Shown here in pieces: positions 28,500 to 38,677 of a stretch of 64,000 bases of DNA. Each line of letters begins with the position of its first letter. Within the stretch, counting starts at the first letter, position 1. The notes under the pieces were generated by a model. The model was not told where the DNA came from and ran no database searches. It saw nothing but the letters and a program-made list of their open reading frames with translations. The stretch is from CAIWHR01 sp963724975 (GTDB taxonomy: Bacteria > Pseudomonadota > Gammaproteobacteria > Burkholderiales > Casimicrobiaceae): the NCBI GenBank assembly GCA_963724975.1, contig CAVRXB010000007.1:73980-137979 (forward strand). Reading direction: 5' to 3'. Made by a program: the position numbers and the translations under genes.

Positions 28500-29611
28500 C
28501 CAGGACACGCGCCGGACGAACGAAGGCGACCATCGGTTTGGTGGGTCCGCTGCCGCCGCCGTCCGGCGGAATGGCGAACCAAACACGCCAACTGGCGAGG
28601 TTGCTCGATGAATCGGGACTGTCCGTTGAACTCGTGCAAGTGAATCGTGCGTACCGTCCTGCGTGGGTGGAACCCCTGCGCGGCGTTCGCGCCGCGTTTC
28701 GGCTAGCGCCCTATCTCGCGCAACTCTGGCGCGCCGCCGGCCGTGTCGATCTCTTCCACATCATGGCGAACTCCGGCTGGGCCTGGCATCTCTTCGCCGC
28801 TCCGGCGATTTGGGTCGCGCATCTCCGCGGGATACCAGCCATCGTGAATTATCACGGCGGCGAGGCTGAGGAGTTCCTGCGACGAGAGGCCCAGTGGATA
28901 CGGCCCAGCCTCTCCCACGCGCACTCTGTCGTCGTGCCCTCTGAATTTCTGGAAGGCGTGTTCGCCAAGTGGGGGATCCCGACGAAGATCGTTCCCAACA
29001 TCGTCGATCTCGATCGCTTTTCGCCAGCGCCGCGCCAGCCCGGGCCGCCGCATCTCGTCGTCACGAGGAATCTCGAACCGATTTACGACATTCCCACCGC
29101 GTTGCGGGCGTTCGCCGCGATCCGCACCCGATATCCGGATGCCCGCCTGTCGGTGGCAGGGTCGGGCCCGCTACTAAGCAACCTTGAGCAACTCGCCGCA
29201 TCTCTGCATATTGCCGACGCAGTGCGCTTCACCGGAAGGCTCGATAACGAGCAGCTGCCGGAACTCTACCGCTCCGCGGATCTGATGCTCAACCCTTCGA
29301 CGGTCGACAACATGCCAATCTCGATTTTGGAAGCGCTGGCGAGCGGGATCCCGGTCGTGAGCACCAACGTGGGTGGCATCCCAATTGTGGTCGAGGAAGG
29401 TTCGACCGCCCTTCTCGTTCCGCCGCGAAACCCGGCGGAGATGGCGAATGCGGCGCTGCGCATACTCGGCGAGCCCTCGCTCGCGATGCGGCTGCGCGCG
29501 GCGGGCATCGATACCGCCAAGCGTCATGCCTGGACGGAAGTGCGCGGACAGCTCTTTGCCGTCTATGCCCGCGCGCTGGGTGTTCCGAGCCTGGAGCGCT
29601 GTTCGCCGTGA
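28496..29611 (+). CDS. Glycosyltransferase family 4
   Basis: Intact GT-B enzyme of about 371 residues starting MTRTRAGRTKATIGLVGPLP, with the glycine-rich PPPSGGMANQTRQLARLL acceptor-domain loop. Donor-domain motifs: VVTRNLEPIYDIPTALRAFA, LSVAGSGPLLSNLEQLA, and STVDNMPISILEALASGIPV with the E-x7-type retaining signature. ATG 28496 is chosen since it overlaps the upstream stop by 4 bases; the frame is open further upstream but inside the deacetylase gene. The next gene overlaps it by GTGA. Acts in assembly of the repeat unit; donor unknown. Confidence 0.88.
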   Translation: MTRTRAGRTKATIGLVGPLPPPSGGMANQTRQLARLLDESGLSVELVQVNRAYRPAWVEPLRGVRAAFRLAPYLAQLWRAAGRVDLFHIMANSGWAWHLFAAPAIWVAHLRGIPAIVNYHGGEAEEFLRREAQWIRPSLSHAHSVVVPSEFLEGVFAKWGIPTKIVPNIVDLDRFSPAPRQPGPPHLVVTRNLEPIYDIPTALRAFAAIRTRYPDARLSVAGSGPLLSNLEQLAASLHIADAVRFTGRLDNEQLPELYRSADLMLNPSTVDNMPISILEALASGIPVVSTNVGGIPIVVEEGSTALLVPPRNPAEMANAALRILGEPSLAMRLRAAGIDTAKRHAWTEVRGQLFAVYARALGVPSLERCSP

Positions 29612-30371
29612 CCCGCTCGCTGGCCTCGCGGTTCGTTTCCGGAGTCGTCTTTCCTCTCCAGGAGGCACTGAAAAGGCACGACACCGTGTCCCGGCGCCGT
29701 GCGCTGGAGAAAAGCCAGTGGTGGAGCGCGGACGAGCTCGAGCGATTCCGGGTGGCGCGCCTGCGGGATTTTCTGCTCGATGTCTCGACGCATGTTCCGT
29801 ATTATCGCCACCTGTTTGCCGAGATCCGCTTCAATCCGGCGAGCGTGGGATCTTTGGCCGATCTCGCGCGCATCCCGCTTCTCGACAAGCCGCGGATCCG
29901 CGCGAACCTGCAGCATCTGCGATCGGATGACGCTCGTATTCTTCAGCGCTACAACACGGGAGGCTCGAGCGGTGAACCGTTGATCTTCTACATGGGCAAG
30001 GATCGCATCAGCCACGATGTCGCGGCGAAGTGGCGCGCGACCCGCTGGTGGGGCGTGGACATCGGCGACGCGGAGATCGTCGTGTGGGGCTCGCCCATCG
30101 AGCTTGGCGCCCAGGATCGCTTCCGACAGATCCGGGATCGGCTGCTCCGGACGAAGCTGCTCCCGGCGTTCGAGATGTCCGCCGCAAAGCTCGACACGTT
30201 CGTCGCGGAGATTCGGGCGATGCGGCCCCGAATGGTTTTCGGTTATCCCTCCGCGCTGGCGCATATCGCACGCCATGCCGAAAACCGGGGACAGCGGCTC
30301 GACGACCTCGGAATCAAGGTGGCATTCGTGACGTCGGAGCGGCTGTACGATCACCAGCGCGAGCAAATCGC
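29608..30371 (+). CDS. PaaK-like adenylate-forming enzyme, truncated at a sequence join
   Basis: N-terminal 250 or so residues of a phenylacetate-CoA-ligase-like (PaaK/CapK) protein. RLRDFLLDVSTHVPYYRHLF and the phosphate-binding motif RYNTGGSSGEPLIFYMGKDR are characteristic, followed by MVFGYPSALAHIARHAENRG and VAFVTSERLYDHQREQIAK. Then, without losing frame, the sequence becomes a transposase. Normal family members continue for about 180 more residues with the second half of the adenylation domain and the C-terminal lid. CapK-like enzymes are common in capsule and exopolysaccharide clusters, with undetermined substrates. GTG start overlaps the upstream gene by 4 bases. Confidence 0.83.
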
Positions 30372-30897
30372 AAAAATCCCCTTCGCGATCCTGGGCTTCC
30401 ACAGCGACAACGGCTCGGAATTCATCAACCACCAGGTCGCCAGACTGCTCAACAAGTTGCTCATCGAAGAGCACACCAAATCACGCTCGCGGCACAGTAA
30501 CGACAACGCCCAAGCCGAATCCAAGAACGGGGCGATCGTGCGCAAACACCTGGGCTACAGCCATATCCCGCAACGCTTCGCCAGTCTGGTCAATGCGTTC
30601 TGTCGCAATCACCTCAACCCCTACGTCAACTTCCATCGGCCGTGCCTGTTCGCCGAAACCATCACCGACGCCAAGGGCCGCCAGCGCAAGCGCTATCCCT
30701 ACAAGCTGATGATGACGCCCTACGAGAAACTCAAATCACTGCACAAGGCCGAACAATTCCTCAAGCCCGGTATCACCTTCGAACAGCTCGATGCTCAAGC
30801 GACCGCCATGAGCGATAATGAGGCCGCGCTGCGACTCAACGACGCACGCACAACGCTGTTCAGAACCATTTTCAACCGATCGAAAACAGCCGCCTGA
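30372..30897 (+). mobile_element. C-terminal fragment of an IS transposase (integrase-core, DDE type)
   Basis: About 175 residues of an rve-type integrase catalytic domain: GFHSDNGSEFINHQVARLL (second catalytic Asp region), RHSNDNAQAESKNGAIVRKH (catalytic Glu within AESKNG), then the conserved YVNFHRPCLFAETITDAKGR and YKLMMTPYEKLKS tail. The first third, including the first catalytic Asp and any helix-turn-helix, is missing because the frame starts inside the PaaK-like gene. Downstream, 30898-31076 may hold the element's right end, but I could not define terminal inverted repeats. Not functional as read. Confidence 0.8.
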
Positions 30898-31076
30898 AAC
30901 CGCTCAAAAACCTCCCCCTGCATCCGGGTTATACACCGGGCCGCTCGCCTCCCGCCTTAGAGGGGCGGGCGGCGGCCCCGTGCATAACCCTGCACTGGGC
31001 AAGCATCAGCAACCGAACCGCCACCTGCTCAGCTCAGACTCATACCTCGATTGGAATGTACTCCCCGGCGGGCAAG

Positions 31077-31841
31077 CTAGCGCGACGCGGCCGTCGCCGG
31101 CTTGCCGTCGTGGAATACCCGGTCGAGGAACCCGGTCACGATCCGCACCAGCTCGTCTTCCCGGCCTTCGAAGAAGTGCAGGGCGTCGGGAACCTTCACC
31201 TGCTCGGAGCCGGGGACCTTGTCGATCTGTTTCTTGCGCTCGTAGGCGCCGACCTGCGTGATCTCCCAGTCCTTGCTGCCATAGATGTCCATGACCGGGA
31301 TCTTGATCCGGAACATCTCCTCCAAGCCATTGATGATGCCGATGAACACCCAGGCCTTGATCGGAGTGCGGTTGGCGTTGATCAGGTACTGGTTGGTCAT
31401 GGTCGCGCCCAGGCTGTGCGAGACGATGGCGATGTTCTGGTAGCCCTTGTCCTGCAGGAACTTCGCCGCCAGTTCGAAGCGCTCGGCGGCATCCGGATAG
31501 GTCGGGATGTAATCGCCGATCTTGGCGCCGCCGCCCAGCACCGGCAGCTGGATGGACAGCGTGGTATAGCCCTGTTCCGCGAGCTTGGTGCGGATCATTC
31601 CGTACAACTCGTAGTCGGGGCTCCAGCCGCGGCCGTGGGCCACGATCACAGCCCCGCGCGGCTGCTGAGCAACGGTGTAGAGCGCCAGAAACTTGTGGCC
31701 GTTGGCTTGCTGCAGCCAGACGGCCTCGCCCACCATCAAACCGGGCAGGATCTGCTCTGCCCAGCGCTGCTCGCGTCCGTAGTCCTGAGCCAGCGCGGGC
31801 GCACAGGCGGCGAGCAGGAGGATGGCAAGAAGGCGTTTCAT
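31077..31841 (-). CDS. DUF3530-like alpha/beta-hydrolase fold secreted protein
   Basis: Exported protein of 254 residues with signal peptide MKRLLAILLLAACAPALAQ. The body contains PRGAVIVAHGRGWSPDYELY and the nucleophile-elbow-like IVSHSLGATMTNQYLI (Ser), VMDIYGSKDWEIT (Asp region) and DALHFFEGREDELVR (His), an alpha/beta-hydrolase layout. It matches the DUF3530 family. ATG at 31841 is correct; an uncorrected reading fuses it to the upstream ffh because of an indel there. The gene follows ffh by 8 bases. Substrate unknown. Confidence 0.82.
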   Translation of the reverse strand: MKRLLAILLLAACAPALAQDYGREQRWAEQILPGLMVGEAVWLQQANGHKFLALYTVAQQPRGAVIVAHGRGWSPDYELYGMIRTKLAEQGYTTLSIQLPVLGGGAKIGDYIPTYPDAAERFELAAKFLQDKGYQNIAIVSHSLGATMTNQYLINANRTPIKAWVFIGIINGLEEMFRIKIPVMDIYGSKDWEITQVGAYERKKQIDKVPGSEQVKVPDALHFFEGREDELVRIVTGFLDRVFHDGKPATAASR

Positions 31842-31849
31842 CGTTGCTC

Positions 31850-33200
31850 CTAGCGCATCCCGGGCAGCATGCCGCGCAGGTTGCGCATCATCTTCTGCAT
31901 GCCTCCCTTGGTCATCATCTTCATCATCTTCTGCATCTGCTCGAACTCGTTGATCAGGCGATTGACCTCCTGCACCGCAACGCCTGCGCCAGCGGCAATG
32001 CGGCGCTTGCGGGACGCCTTGAGGATCTCGGGCTTGGCACGCTCCTGCGGCGTCATGGAGTTGATGATGCCGATGCGCGCGTGCCACTAGCTTCTCGTCC
32101 ATCTGAGTGCTCTGCGCCATCTGCGAGAGCTGGGCAGGCAGCTTGTCCATCAGTGCGCCCAAGCCCCCCATCTTGCTCATCTGCTGCAGCTGCCCTTTGA
32201 GATCCTCGAGGTCGAAGCCCTTGCCGCTCTTGACCTTGCGCGCGAGCTTCTCGGCCTCCTCCAGGTCGACGCTGCGGCGCGCCTCTTCCACCAGGCTGAG
32301 CACGTCGCCCATCCCGAGGATCCGCGAGGCCATGCGGTCCGGATGGAAGGGTTCCAGATTGGCGAGCTTCTCGCCCAGCCCAACGAACTTCATCGGCTTG
32401 CCGGTCACATGCCGCACCGACAGCGCGGCGCCGCCGCGAGCATCGCCGTCGAGCTTGGTGAGAATGACACCAGTCAGCGGCAGCGCCTCGCCGAATGCCT
32501 TGGCCACGTTGACCGCGTCCTGGCCCTGCATGGCGTCGACCACGAACAAGGTCTCGACCGGCGCGAGCGTCGCGTGCAGGTCGCGAATCTCGGTCATCAT
32601 GGCCTCGTCGATGGCCAGTCGTCCGGCGGTGTCGACGATCATGACGTCGTAGTAGTGCCGGCGCGCGTGGTCGAGCGCCGCCCGAGCGATCGCCACGGGC
32701 TTCTGGTCGGGGGTCACCGGGAAGAAGTCCACGGACAGCTGCGCCGCCAGGGTGTGCAGCTGGTCGATGGCGGCAGGACGGTACATGTCGCAGCTCACCA
32801 GCAAGACCTTCTTGCGCATGTCTTCGCGCAGCAGGCGGGCGAGCTTGCCGCTGGTGGTGGTCTTGCCAGAGCCCTGCAGACCGGCCATGAGAATGACCGC
32901 GGGCGGCACGGTGTTCAGGTCGAGCGGCGCATTGGCTGCACCCATCAGGCCAGTGAGCTCGTCGTACACGACCCCCACCACTGCCTGCCCGGGGGTGAGG
33001 CTGCCGACCACCTCCTGGCCGAGCGCTCGCTCCTGGATGTGCGCTACGAGCTCCTTGACCACCGGCAGAGCGACGTCGGCCTCGAGCAGCGCCATGCGTA
33101 CTTCGCGCAACGCATCCTGCACGTTGGATTCGGTCAGGCGCGCTTGCCCACGCAGCGTCTTGATCACGCCGGAGAGTCGGTTGGTGAGAGTGTCGAGCAT
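31850..33200 (-). CDS. ffh: Signal recognition particle protein Ffh (one frameshift)
   Basis: SRP54 GTPase that targets nascent membrane proteins to FtsY. N-domain (MLDTLTNRLSGVIKTLRGQA), then G1 GLQGSGKTTTSGKLA, VDTAGRLAIDEAMM (G3), TKLDGDARGGAAL (G4 region) and GLGEKLANLEPFHPDRMASR. An extra base near 32078 diverts the frame after MDEKLVAR. In the correct frame the M domain continues IINSMTPQERAKPEILKASR, the RNA-binding RKRRIAAGAGV and the methionine-rich QMQKMMKMMTKGGMQKMM, stopping at 31850. About 449 residues. Confidence 0.93.
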
Positions 33201-33305
33201 GGGATCTTCGAGACAGCGCGTGCCGTGGTGGCCACTGCGCCAGAAGCAAGAAGGATGTTGTAGACTGCGCGGCTAGCTTATCCAGGCTGCCACCACCGCC
33301 CAGCC

Positions 33306-34127
33306 ATGCCGGATATTCTACCCCATCTCATGTGCGCGGCCGGGTACGCCGGCATCGCGGTGCTGTTGCTGCGCTACCTCACGGCTTCCGCACATGAGCC
33401 CGCGCAGCCGCCGCACATGCTGCGCCTGCTCCATCTCCTCACCGCACTGCCGCTGGCGCTGCATGCCTGGCTGCTGTACGCTCGGTGTTCACAGGCGCCG
33501 ACATGTATCTCGGAGTGGGCGTATCGATATCGGTGATCATCTGGTTGACGGCCCTCATCTACTGGATCGGCGGATTCTTCTATCGGCTCGAGGGCCTGCA
33601 GGTCTTCGTCCTGGGCACCGCCTCCGTGCTGGTGCTGCTGCCCCTGCTGCTTCCCTCGGTCAGCCGCTGGCGTACACCGATCTGCCGGCGTTCCGCGTGC
33701 ACTTGATCATCTCGCTCATCGCCTTCAGTCTGTTCACCATCGCCAGCCTGCAGGCGCTGATGATGGCGGCGCTGGAGCGACGGCTGCGCCAGGGGCCGCT
33801 GCCAGCGTTTCTGCGACGCTGCCCCCTCTGCTGACGATGGAGCGGCTGTTGTTTCGGATCATCGCGGCCGGTTTCGTGCTGCTCACGCTCACACTGGCGA
33901 GCGGCATGCTGTTCTCCGAGGAATTGTTCGGGCAACCGCTGCGCTTCACGCACAAGGTCGTGTTCGGGATCGCGGCCTGGTGCATCTTCGCGGCGCTGCT
34001 CGCCGGGCGCAGGATCTACGGCTGGCGCGGGCGCAGGGCGCTGCGCTGGACGCTGGCGGGCTTCATCGCATTGGTGCTCGCCTACATCGGCAGCAAGTTC
34101 GTGCTCGAAGTCCTCCTCGGGCGCTGA
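33306..34127 (+). CDS. CcsA/YpjD-type cytochrome c assembly family membrane protein (frameshifted)
   Basis: Multi-pass inner-membrane protein divergent from ffh. Three successive frames supply the helices: AAGYAGIAVLLLRYL, VSISVIIWLTALIYWIGGFF, VFVLGTASVLVLLPLLLPSV, HLIISLIAFSLFTIASLQAL, MERLLFRIIAAGFVLLTLTL and TLAGFIALVLAYIGSKFVLE. His and Trp-containing loops (RFTHKVVFGIAAW) fit the haem-handling CcsA/ResC-like family. The ffh-ypjD-CNNM order is standard in proteobacteria. Frame changes occur near 33480, 33660 and 33830; corrected length about 273 residues. Actual role (haem transport or other) is unproven for the YpjD branch. Confidence 0.82.
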
Positions 34128-34214
34128 AGCCGCGCCTGAGCGCTACGCTTTCTTGACAAGGCTCCAGGGGCGATTCGATACTGCCCCGGTGTTCACCGCA
34201 GAGGGTAATGCGCC

Positions 34215-35498
34215 TTGGACGATATACCGCTACACACCCTGCTGTTCGCGCTCGTCGTCCTCCTGTTCTCTCTGGCTTCTTCTCCATCTCCGAAACCAGC
34301 ATGATGGCGCTCAACCGCTACCGGTTGAGGCATCTGGTCAAGACGGGTCATCGCGGCGCCGCCTGACTCGCGCAGCTCCTGCGCGCACCGACAAGCTGCT
34401 CGGCGTGGTGCTGCTGGGGAACAATCTGATCAACGCGGCGGCGGCCGCGCTCGTGGCACGGTCAGTCGCCTTTCGCCTGTTCGGGGAGAACGAGTTGGCG
34501 CTGACGCTCGCCACGCTGGCGGTGACCTTCTTTCTGCTCGTATTCAGCGAGATCACGCCGAAGGTGATCGGCGCAACCTACCCGGAGCGCGTCGCGTTCC
34601 CTGCGAGCTACGTCCTGGCTCCGCTGCTGCGGTTGGCCTACCCCCTGGTGTGGTTCATCAATCTGTTCGTCAACGCGCGCTGCTCGGTTGCTGCGTCTGG
34701 GTCGCAGCCTAGCACCGAGAGCGGCCTCGTCCAGTTGAGCCTCGAGGAGCTGCGCACCCTGGTCCTGGAAGGGGGCAACTTTTTGCCGCCAAAGCACCAG
34801 AAGATCCTGCTCAATCTTTTCGATCTGGAGTCGATAACAGTCGACGACCTGATGACCCCGCGCAGCCAGATCGAAACCCTCGACCTGGACCTGCCGCCGA
34901 CGGAGCTCAGGCGCCAGCTCGCCAGCTGCGAACCATACACGCATCCCGGCGTACCGCGGACACACTCGACAACGTCGTGGGCGTGCTGAACGTGCGCAAG
35001 GTGCTGAACTGGGCGCCGAGGACATCAACGCCGAGCGCCTGGCCGAGGCTCATGCGTCCACCCTACTTCGTTCCCGATGGGGACCTCGCTGCTCGCGCAG
35101 ATGCAGAACTTTCAGGAGGAAGAAGAGCGGCTGGGTCTGGTGGTCGACGAGTACGGCGAACTGATGGGTCTGATCACGCTCGAGGACATCCTCGAGGAGA
35201 TCGTCGGAGAGTTCACCACGCAGTCGCCGCTCGCACGACCGGCAGCGCTGGTCAGGCAGGAGGATGGCAGCGTGATGGTGGAGGGCAGCATCACGCTGCG
35301 GGACATCAACCGCAGGCTGGGCGCAGAGCTTCCCGCTCGACGGGCCCGAAAACGCTGAACGGACTGATCCTCGAGCATCTCGAGGACATCCCGGAGCCGG
35401 GCACCACCGTCAAGATCGCCGATTACCCGATCGAGATCGTGCAAACGCAGGATCGGGCGGTCAAGATCTGCCCGCGTCTATCCGAAGAATCAGTCTGA
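34215..35498 (+). CDS. CNNM/CBS domain transporter-associated protein (CorB/HlyC-CorC family; frameshifted)
   Basis: Inner-membrane protein of the CNNM (DUF21) family linked to magnesium/cobalt homeostasis. TTG at 34215 opens LDDIPLHTLLFALVVLLF; another frame gives ISETSMMALNRYRLRHLVK, then LLGVVLLGNNLINAAAAAL, LTLATLAVTFFLLVFSEITP and KVIGATYPERVAFPASYVLA. The cytoplasmic part has ITVDDLMTPRSQIETLDLDL (CBS), RLGLVVDEYGELMGLITLED (second CBS) and the CorC domain SVMVEGSITLRDINRRLGAE, ending at 35498. Frame changes lie near 34265, 34365, 34945, 35060 and 35340. About 428 residues corrected. Confidence 0.85.
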
Positions 35499-35584
35499 CT
35501 TAAGGTCGGTCACGTCGCCTTTACAGGGCTTGCTCTGGCGGGGCATCATTGTTTCAAGCAGTTTCCAGCGGTAATCTCGCGTAA

Positions 35585-37311
35585 ATGGTTGCCGCATCAA
35601 CTCAAACCCACTCTCCGGTCTCGGGCGGGCGATGGTCCAGAAAGGGGCTGCTTACCGGAACGTGAAGCGCATGCGCTGCAAGCCAAGGCCAATGAGGCGG
35701 GCCTCAGCTTCGTCGAACAGCTGATTGCGGCGAAGCGCTTCAACGAGACAGAGGTCGCGGAGTTCGCCGCCCACACCTTCGGCTTCCCGCTGATCGATCT
35801 GCAACGCGTTCGACCCGGAGTCACCTGCCGACCAAGCACATCGACGCCAGTGCGCTGATCGAGCCGGCGCGCCCTGCCGCTTATCACCGCGGCAATCGGC
35901 TGTTCGTCGCGCATCTCGGATCCGACCAACCGGGCCGCGACTGACCAGATCAAGTTCCAGACCGGCCTGCACGTCGAGCCCGATTGTAGTCGAGGACACC
36001 AAGCTCGGCAGCCTGATCGACAAGCTGGTGCACGGCAAGCGGCGCGACGCTCAAGGACCTGGTCGACGACGAGATCGCCGGTGATCTCATGGAGGCCGAA
36101 CCAGAACCGCAGCCCGAGACGCCGCAGATCGAGATCGACGATGCACCGGTCGTCAAGTACATCCAGAAGATCCTGCTCGACGCCATCAACAGCGGCGCCT
36201 CGGACGTCCACTTCGAGCCCTACGAGAAGGTCTATCGCATCCGCTACCGCATGGACGGGATACTGTACGAGATGGCCACGCCCGCCGCTGGCCATCAAGG
36301 AGAAGATCGCCTCCCGCATCAAGGTCATCTCTAAGCTCGATATCTCCGAGAAGCGGGTGCCGCAAGACGGGCGGATGAAGCTGGTGCTGTCCAAGAACCG
36401 CGCCATCGATTTCCGGGTCAGCACTCTGCCAACCCTGTTCGGCGAAAAGCTGGTGCTGCGGATTCTGGATCCGTCGAGCGCCACTCTGGGGATCGAGGCG
36501 CTGGGTTACGAGCCCGCAGCAGAAGGAGGCGCTGCTCAGCGCGATCAGCCGGCCCTACGGAATGGTGCTGGTGACCGGTCCGACGGGCTCGGGCAAGACC
36601 GTGTCGCTGTACACCTGTCTCAATATCCTGAATCAACCAGGGATCAATATCGCAACGGCGGAGGACCCGGCGGAAATCAACCTGCCGGGCATCAATCAGG
36701 TCAACGTCAACGACAAGGCTGGCCTGACTTTTGCGGCTGCGCTCAAGGCTTTCTTGCGCCAGGACCCTGACATCATCATGGTCGGCGAAATCCGAGACCT
36801 GGAAACGGGGGAGATTGCGGTCAAGGCCGCACAAACCGGCCACATGGTGCATGTCCACGCTGCACACCAATGACGCGCCCACGACATTGACGCGACTCAT
36901 GAACATGGGCATCGCTCCGTTCAATATTGCCACTTCGGTGATCCTGATCACGGCGCAGCGGCTCGCACGCAAACTGTGCTCGAACTGCAAGCAGCCTGCC
37001 GACATCCCGCGAGGAGGCGCTGCTGCGCGCTGGATTCAGCGAGCGCGATCTGGACGGTGGCTGGACCCCCTACAGGCATGTGGGGTGCGAAACCTGCAAG
37101 AACACGGGATACAAGGGACGCGTGGGCATCTACCAGGTCATGCCCATCAGCGACGAGATGAACCGTATTATCATGACCAACGGCAACGCTATCGACATCG
37201 CCGCAGCAGTCGCGCAAGGAAGGCGTTCGCGACCTGCGCCAGTCCGGCCTGCTCAAAGTCAAGCAGGGCGTCACCTCGCTCGAGGAAGTCGAGGCAGTAA
37301 CCAACGAGTAG
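35585..37311 (+). CDS. pilB: Type IV pilus assembly ATPase PilB (frameshifted)
   Basis: Hexameric ATPase that powers pilus extension. The N-terminal T2SSE_N region shows ANEAGLSFVEQLIAAKRFNE and AHTFGFPLIDL. Later frames carry DAINSGASDVHFEPYEKVYR, the arginine-finger region, Walker A MVLVTGPTGSGKTVSLYTCL, Walker B/His boxes LRQDPDIIMVGEIRDLETGE and TGHMV, and the zinc tetra-Cys pair CSNCKQPAD and CETCKNTGYKGRVGIYQVMP. ATG 35585 fits the family length (about 570 residues). Frame changes appear near 35630, 35815, 35920, 35980, 36050, 36285, 36515, 36850, 37000 and 37215. pilC and pilD follow. Confidence 0.9.
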
Positions 37312-37330
37312 TTCTGAGGAGATTCGAACC

Positions 37331-38561
37331 ATGGCAACTGCCACAGCGCCAGCCGTTAAGCGCGACGTCAAGGAGTGGATGTACTCCTGGGAGGGACGCG
37401 ACCGCGGCGGCAAGCTCATCAAGGGCGACATGAAGGCCAGCGGCGAGGCGGTGGTGCAGTCCACTCTGCGCCGCCAGGGCGTCAACGTGCTCAAGATCAA
37501 GCGCCAGCGCTCCGGCCTGGGCGGCAAGATCACCGAAAAAGACATCACGTTGTTCACTCGCCAGCTCGCCACGATGATGAAGTCTGGCGTGCCGCTGCTG
37601 CAGTCCTTCGATATCGTCGGCAAGGGTCACAGCAATCCCGCGGTGGGCAAGTTGCTGCTGGACGTCAAGACCGAAGTCGAGACCGGCAGCTCGCTCAACC
37701 AGGCTTTCCGCAAGTACCCGCTGTATTTCGACCAGCTGTTCTGCAATCTGGTGGCCGCGGGAGAGGCGGCCGGTATTCTGGACTCCCTGCTGGACCGTCT
37801 GGCCACCTACAAGGAAAAGATCCTCGCCATCAAGAGCAAGATCAAGTCTGCGCTGTTCTACCCGACTGCGGTGATCGTGGTGGCGTTCATCATCACCGCG
37901 GTGATCATGATCTTCGTGATCCCGGCGTTCAAGGACCTATTCAAGAACTTCGGCGCAGACCTGCCGGCGCCCACGCTGTTCATGATGGCGGTGTCGGACT
38001 TTTTCGTCTCGTACTGGTACCTGATCTTCGGCGGCATCGGCGGCGGCATCTGGTTCTTCCTCTACACTTGGAAGCGCTCCATCAAGATGCAGGCATTCAT
38101 GGACAGGATGTTCCTGCGCGCTGCCCATTTTCGGCGACATCATCCGCAAGGCCACGATGGCGCGTTGGACCCGTACCCTGTCCACCATGTTCGCCGCCGG
38201 CGTGCCGCTGGTGGAGGCGCTCGAGTCCGTCGGTGGCGCTTCCGGCAACTACGTGTACGTTCAGGCGACGAGAAAGATTCAAGCCGAAGTGACCACGGGT
38301 ACAAGCTTGACGGTCGCCATGCAGAACAGCGACGTGTTCCCGAACATGGTCATCCAGATGGTGGCGATCGGCGAGGAGTCCGGCGCGCTGGACGCGATGC
38401 TGTCCAAGGTGGCCGACTTCTATGAGCAGGAAGTCGACGACGCGGTGGACGCGCTGTCTAGCCTGATGGAGCCCATGATCATGGTGGTCCTCGGCACACT
38501 GATCGGCAGCATGGTGATCGCGATGTACCTGCCTATCTTCAAGATGGGCCAGGCCGTCTGA
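37331..38561 (+). CDS. pilC: Type IV pilus inner-membrane platform protein PilC (one frameshift)
   Basis: GspF-family platform protein. The N-terminal domain includes KLIKGDMKASGEAVVQSTLR, KITEKDITLFTRQLATMMKS and GVPLLQSFDIVGKG. The first hydrophobic pair is TAVIVVAFIITAVIMIFVIP and YWYLIFGGIGGGIWFFLYTW. An indel near 38125 shifts the frame; the second domain resumes ARWTRTLSTMFAAGVPLVEA and ends LMEPMIMVVLGTLIGSMVIA with stop at 38559-38561. About 409 residues corrected. Nineteen bases after pilB, in one operon with pilD. Confidence 0.92.
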
Positions 38562-38677
38562 AGGTCGGCCTGCGGTCGAAGGCCGGGCCCGCAGCGCCGT
38601 GGTCGGCCGCCCGCGGCTGGCTCGCACGCAACGATGTCCGGCGCTGGAGCGGCGGGCGGGTATCGATTCCGCGCGGG

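Noticed and set aside
31077..33200. Apparent 707-residue Ffh-hydrolase fusion
   Set aside because: Created by one extra base near 32078; the true Ffh M domain and a separate signal peptide for the hydrolase are both present.
37191..37300. Possible genuine pseudogenisation of pilB, pilC and pilD
   Set aside because: The same kind of single-base error affects essential ffh, coaE and purA nearby, and full family sequence persists in alternate frames without decay.
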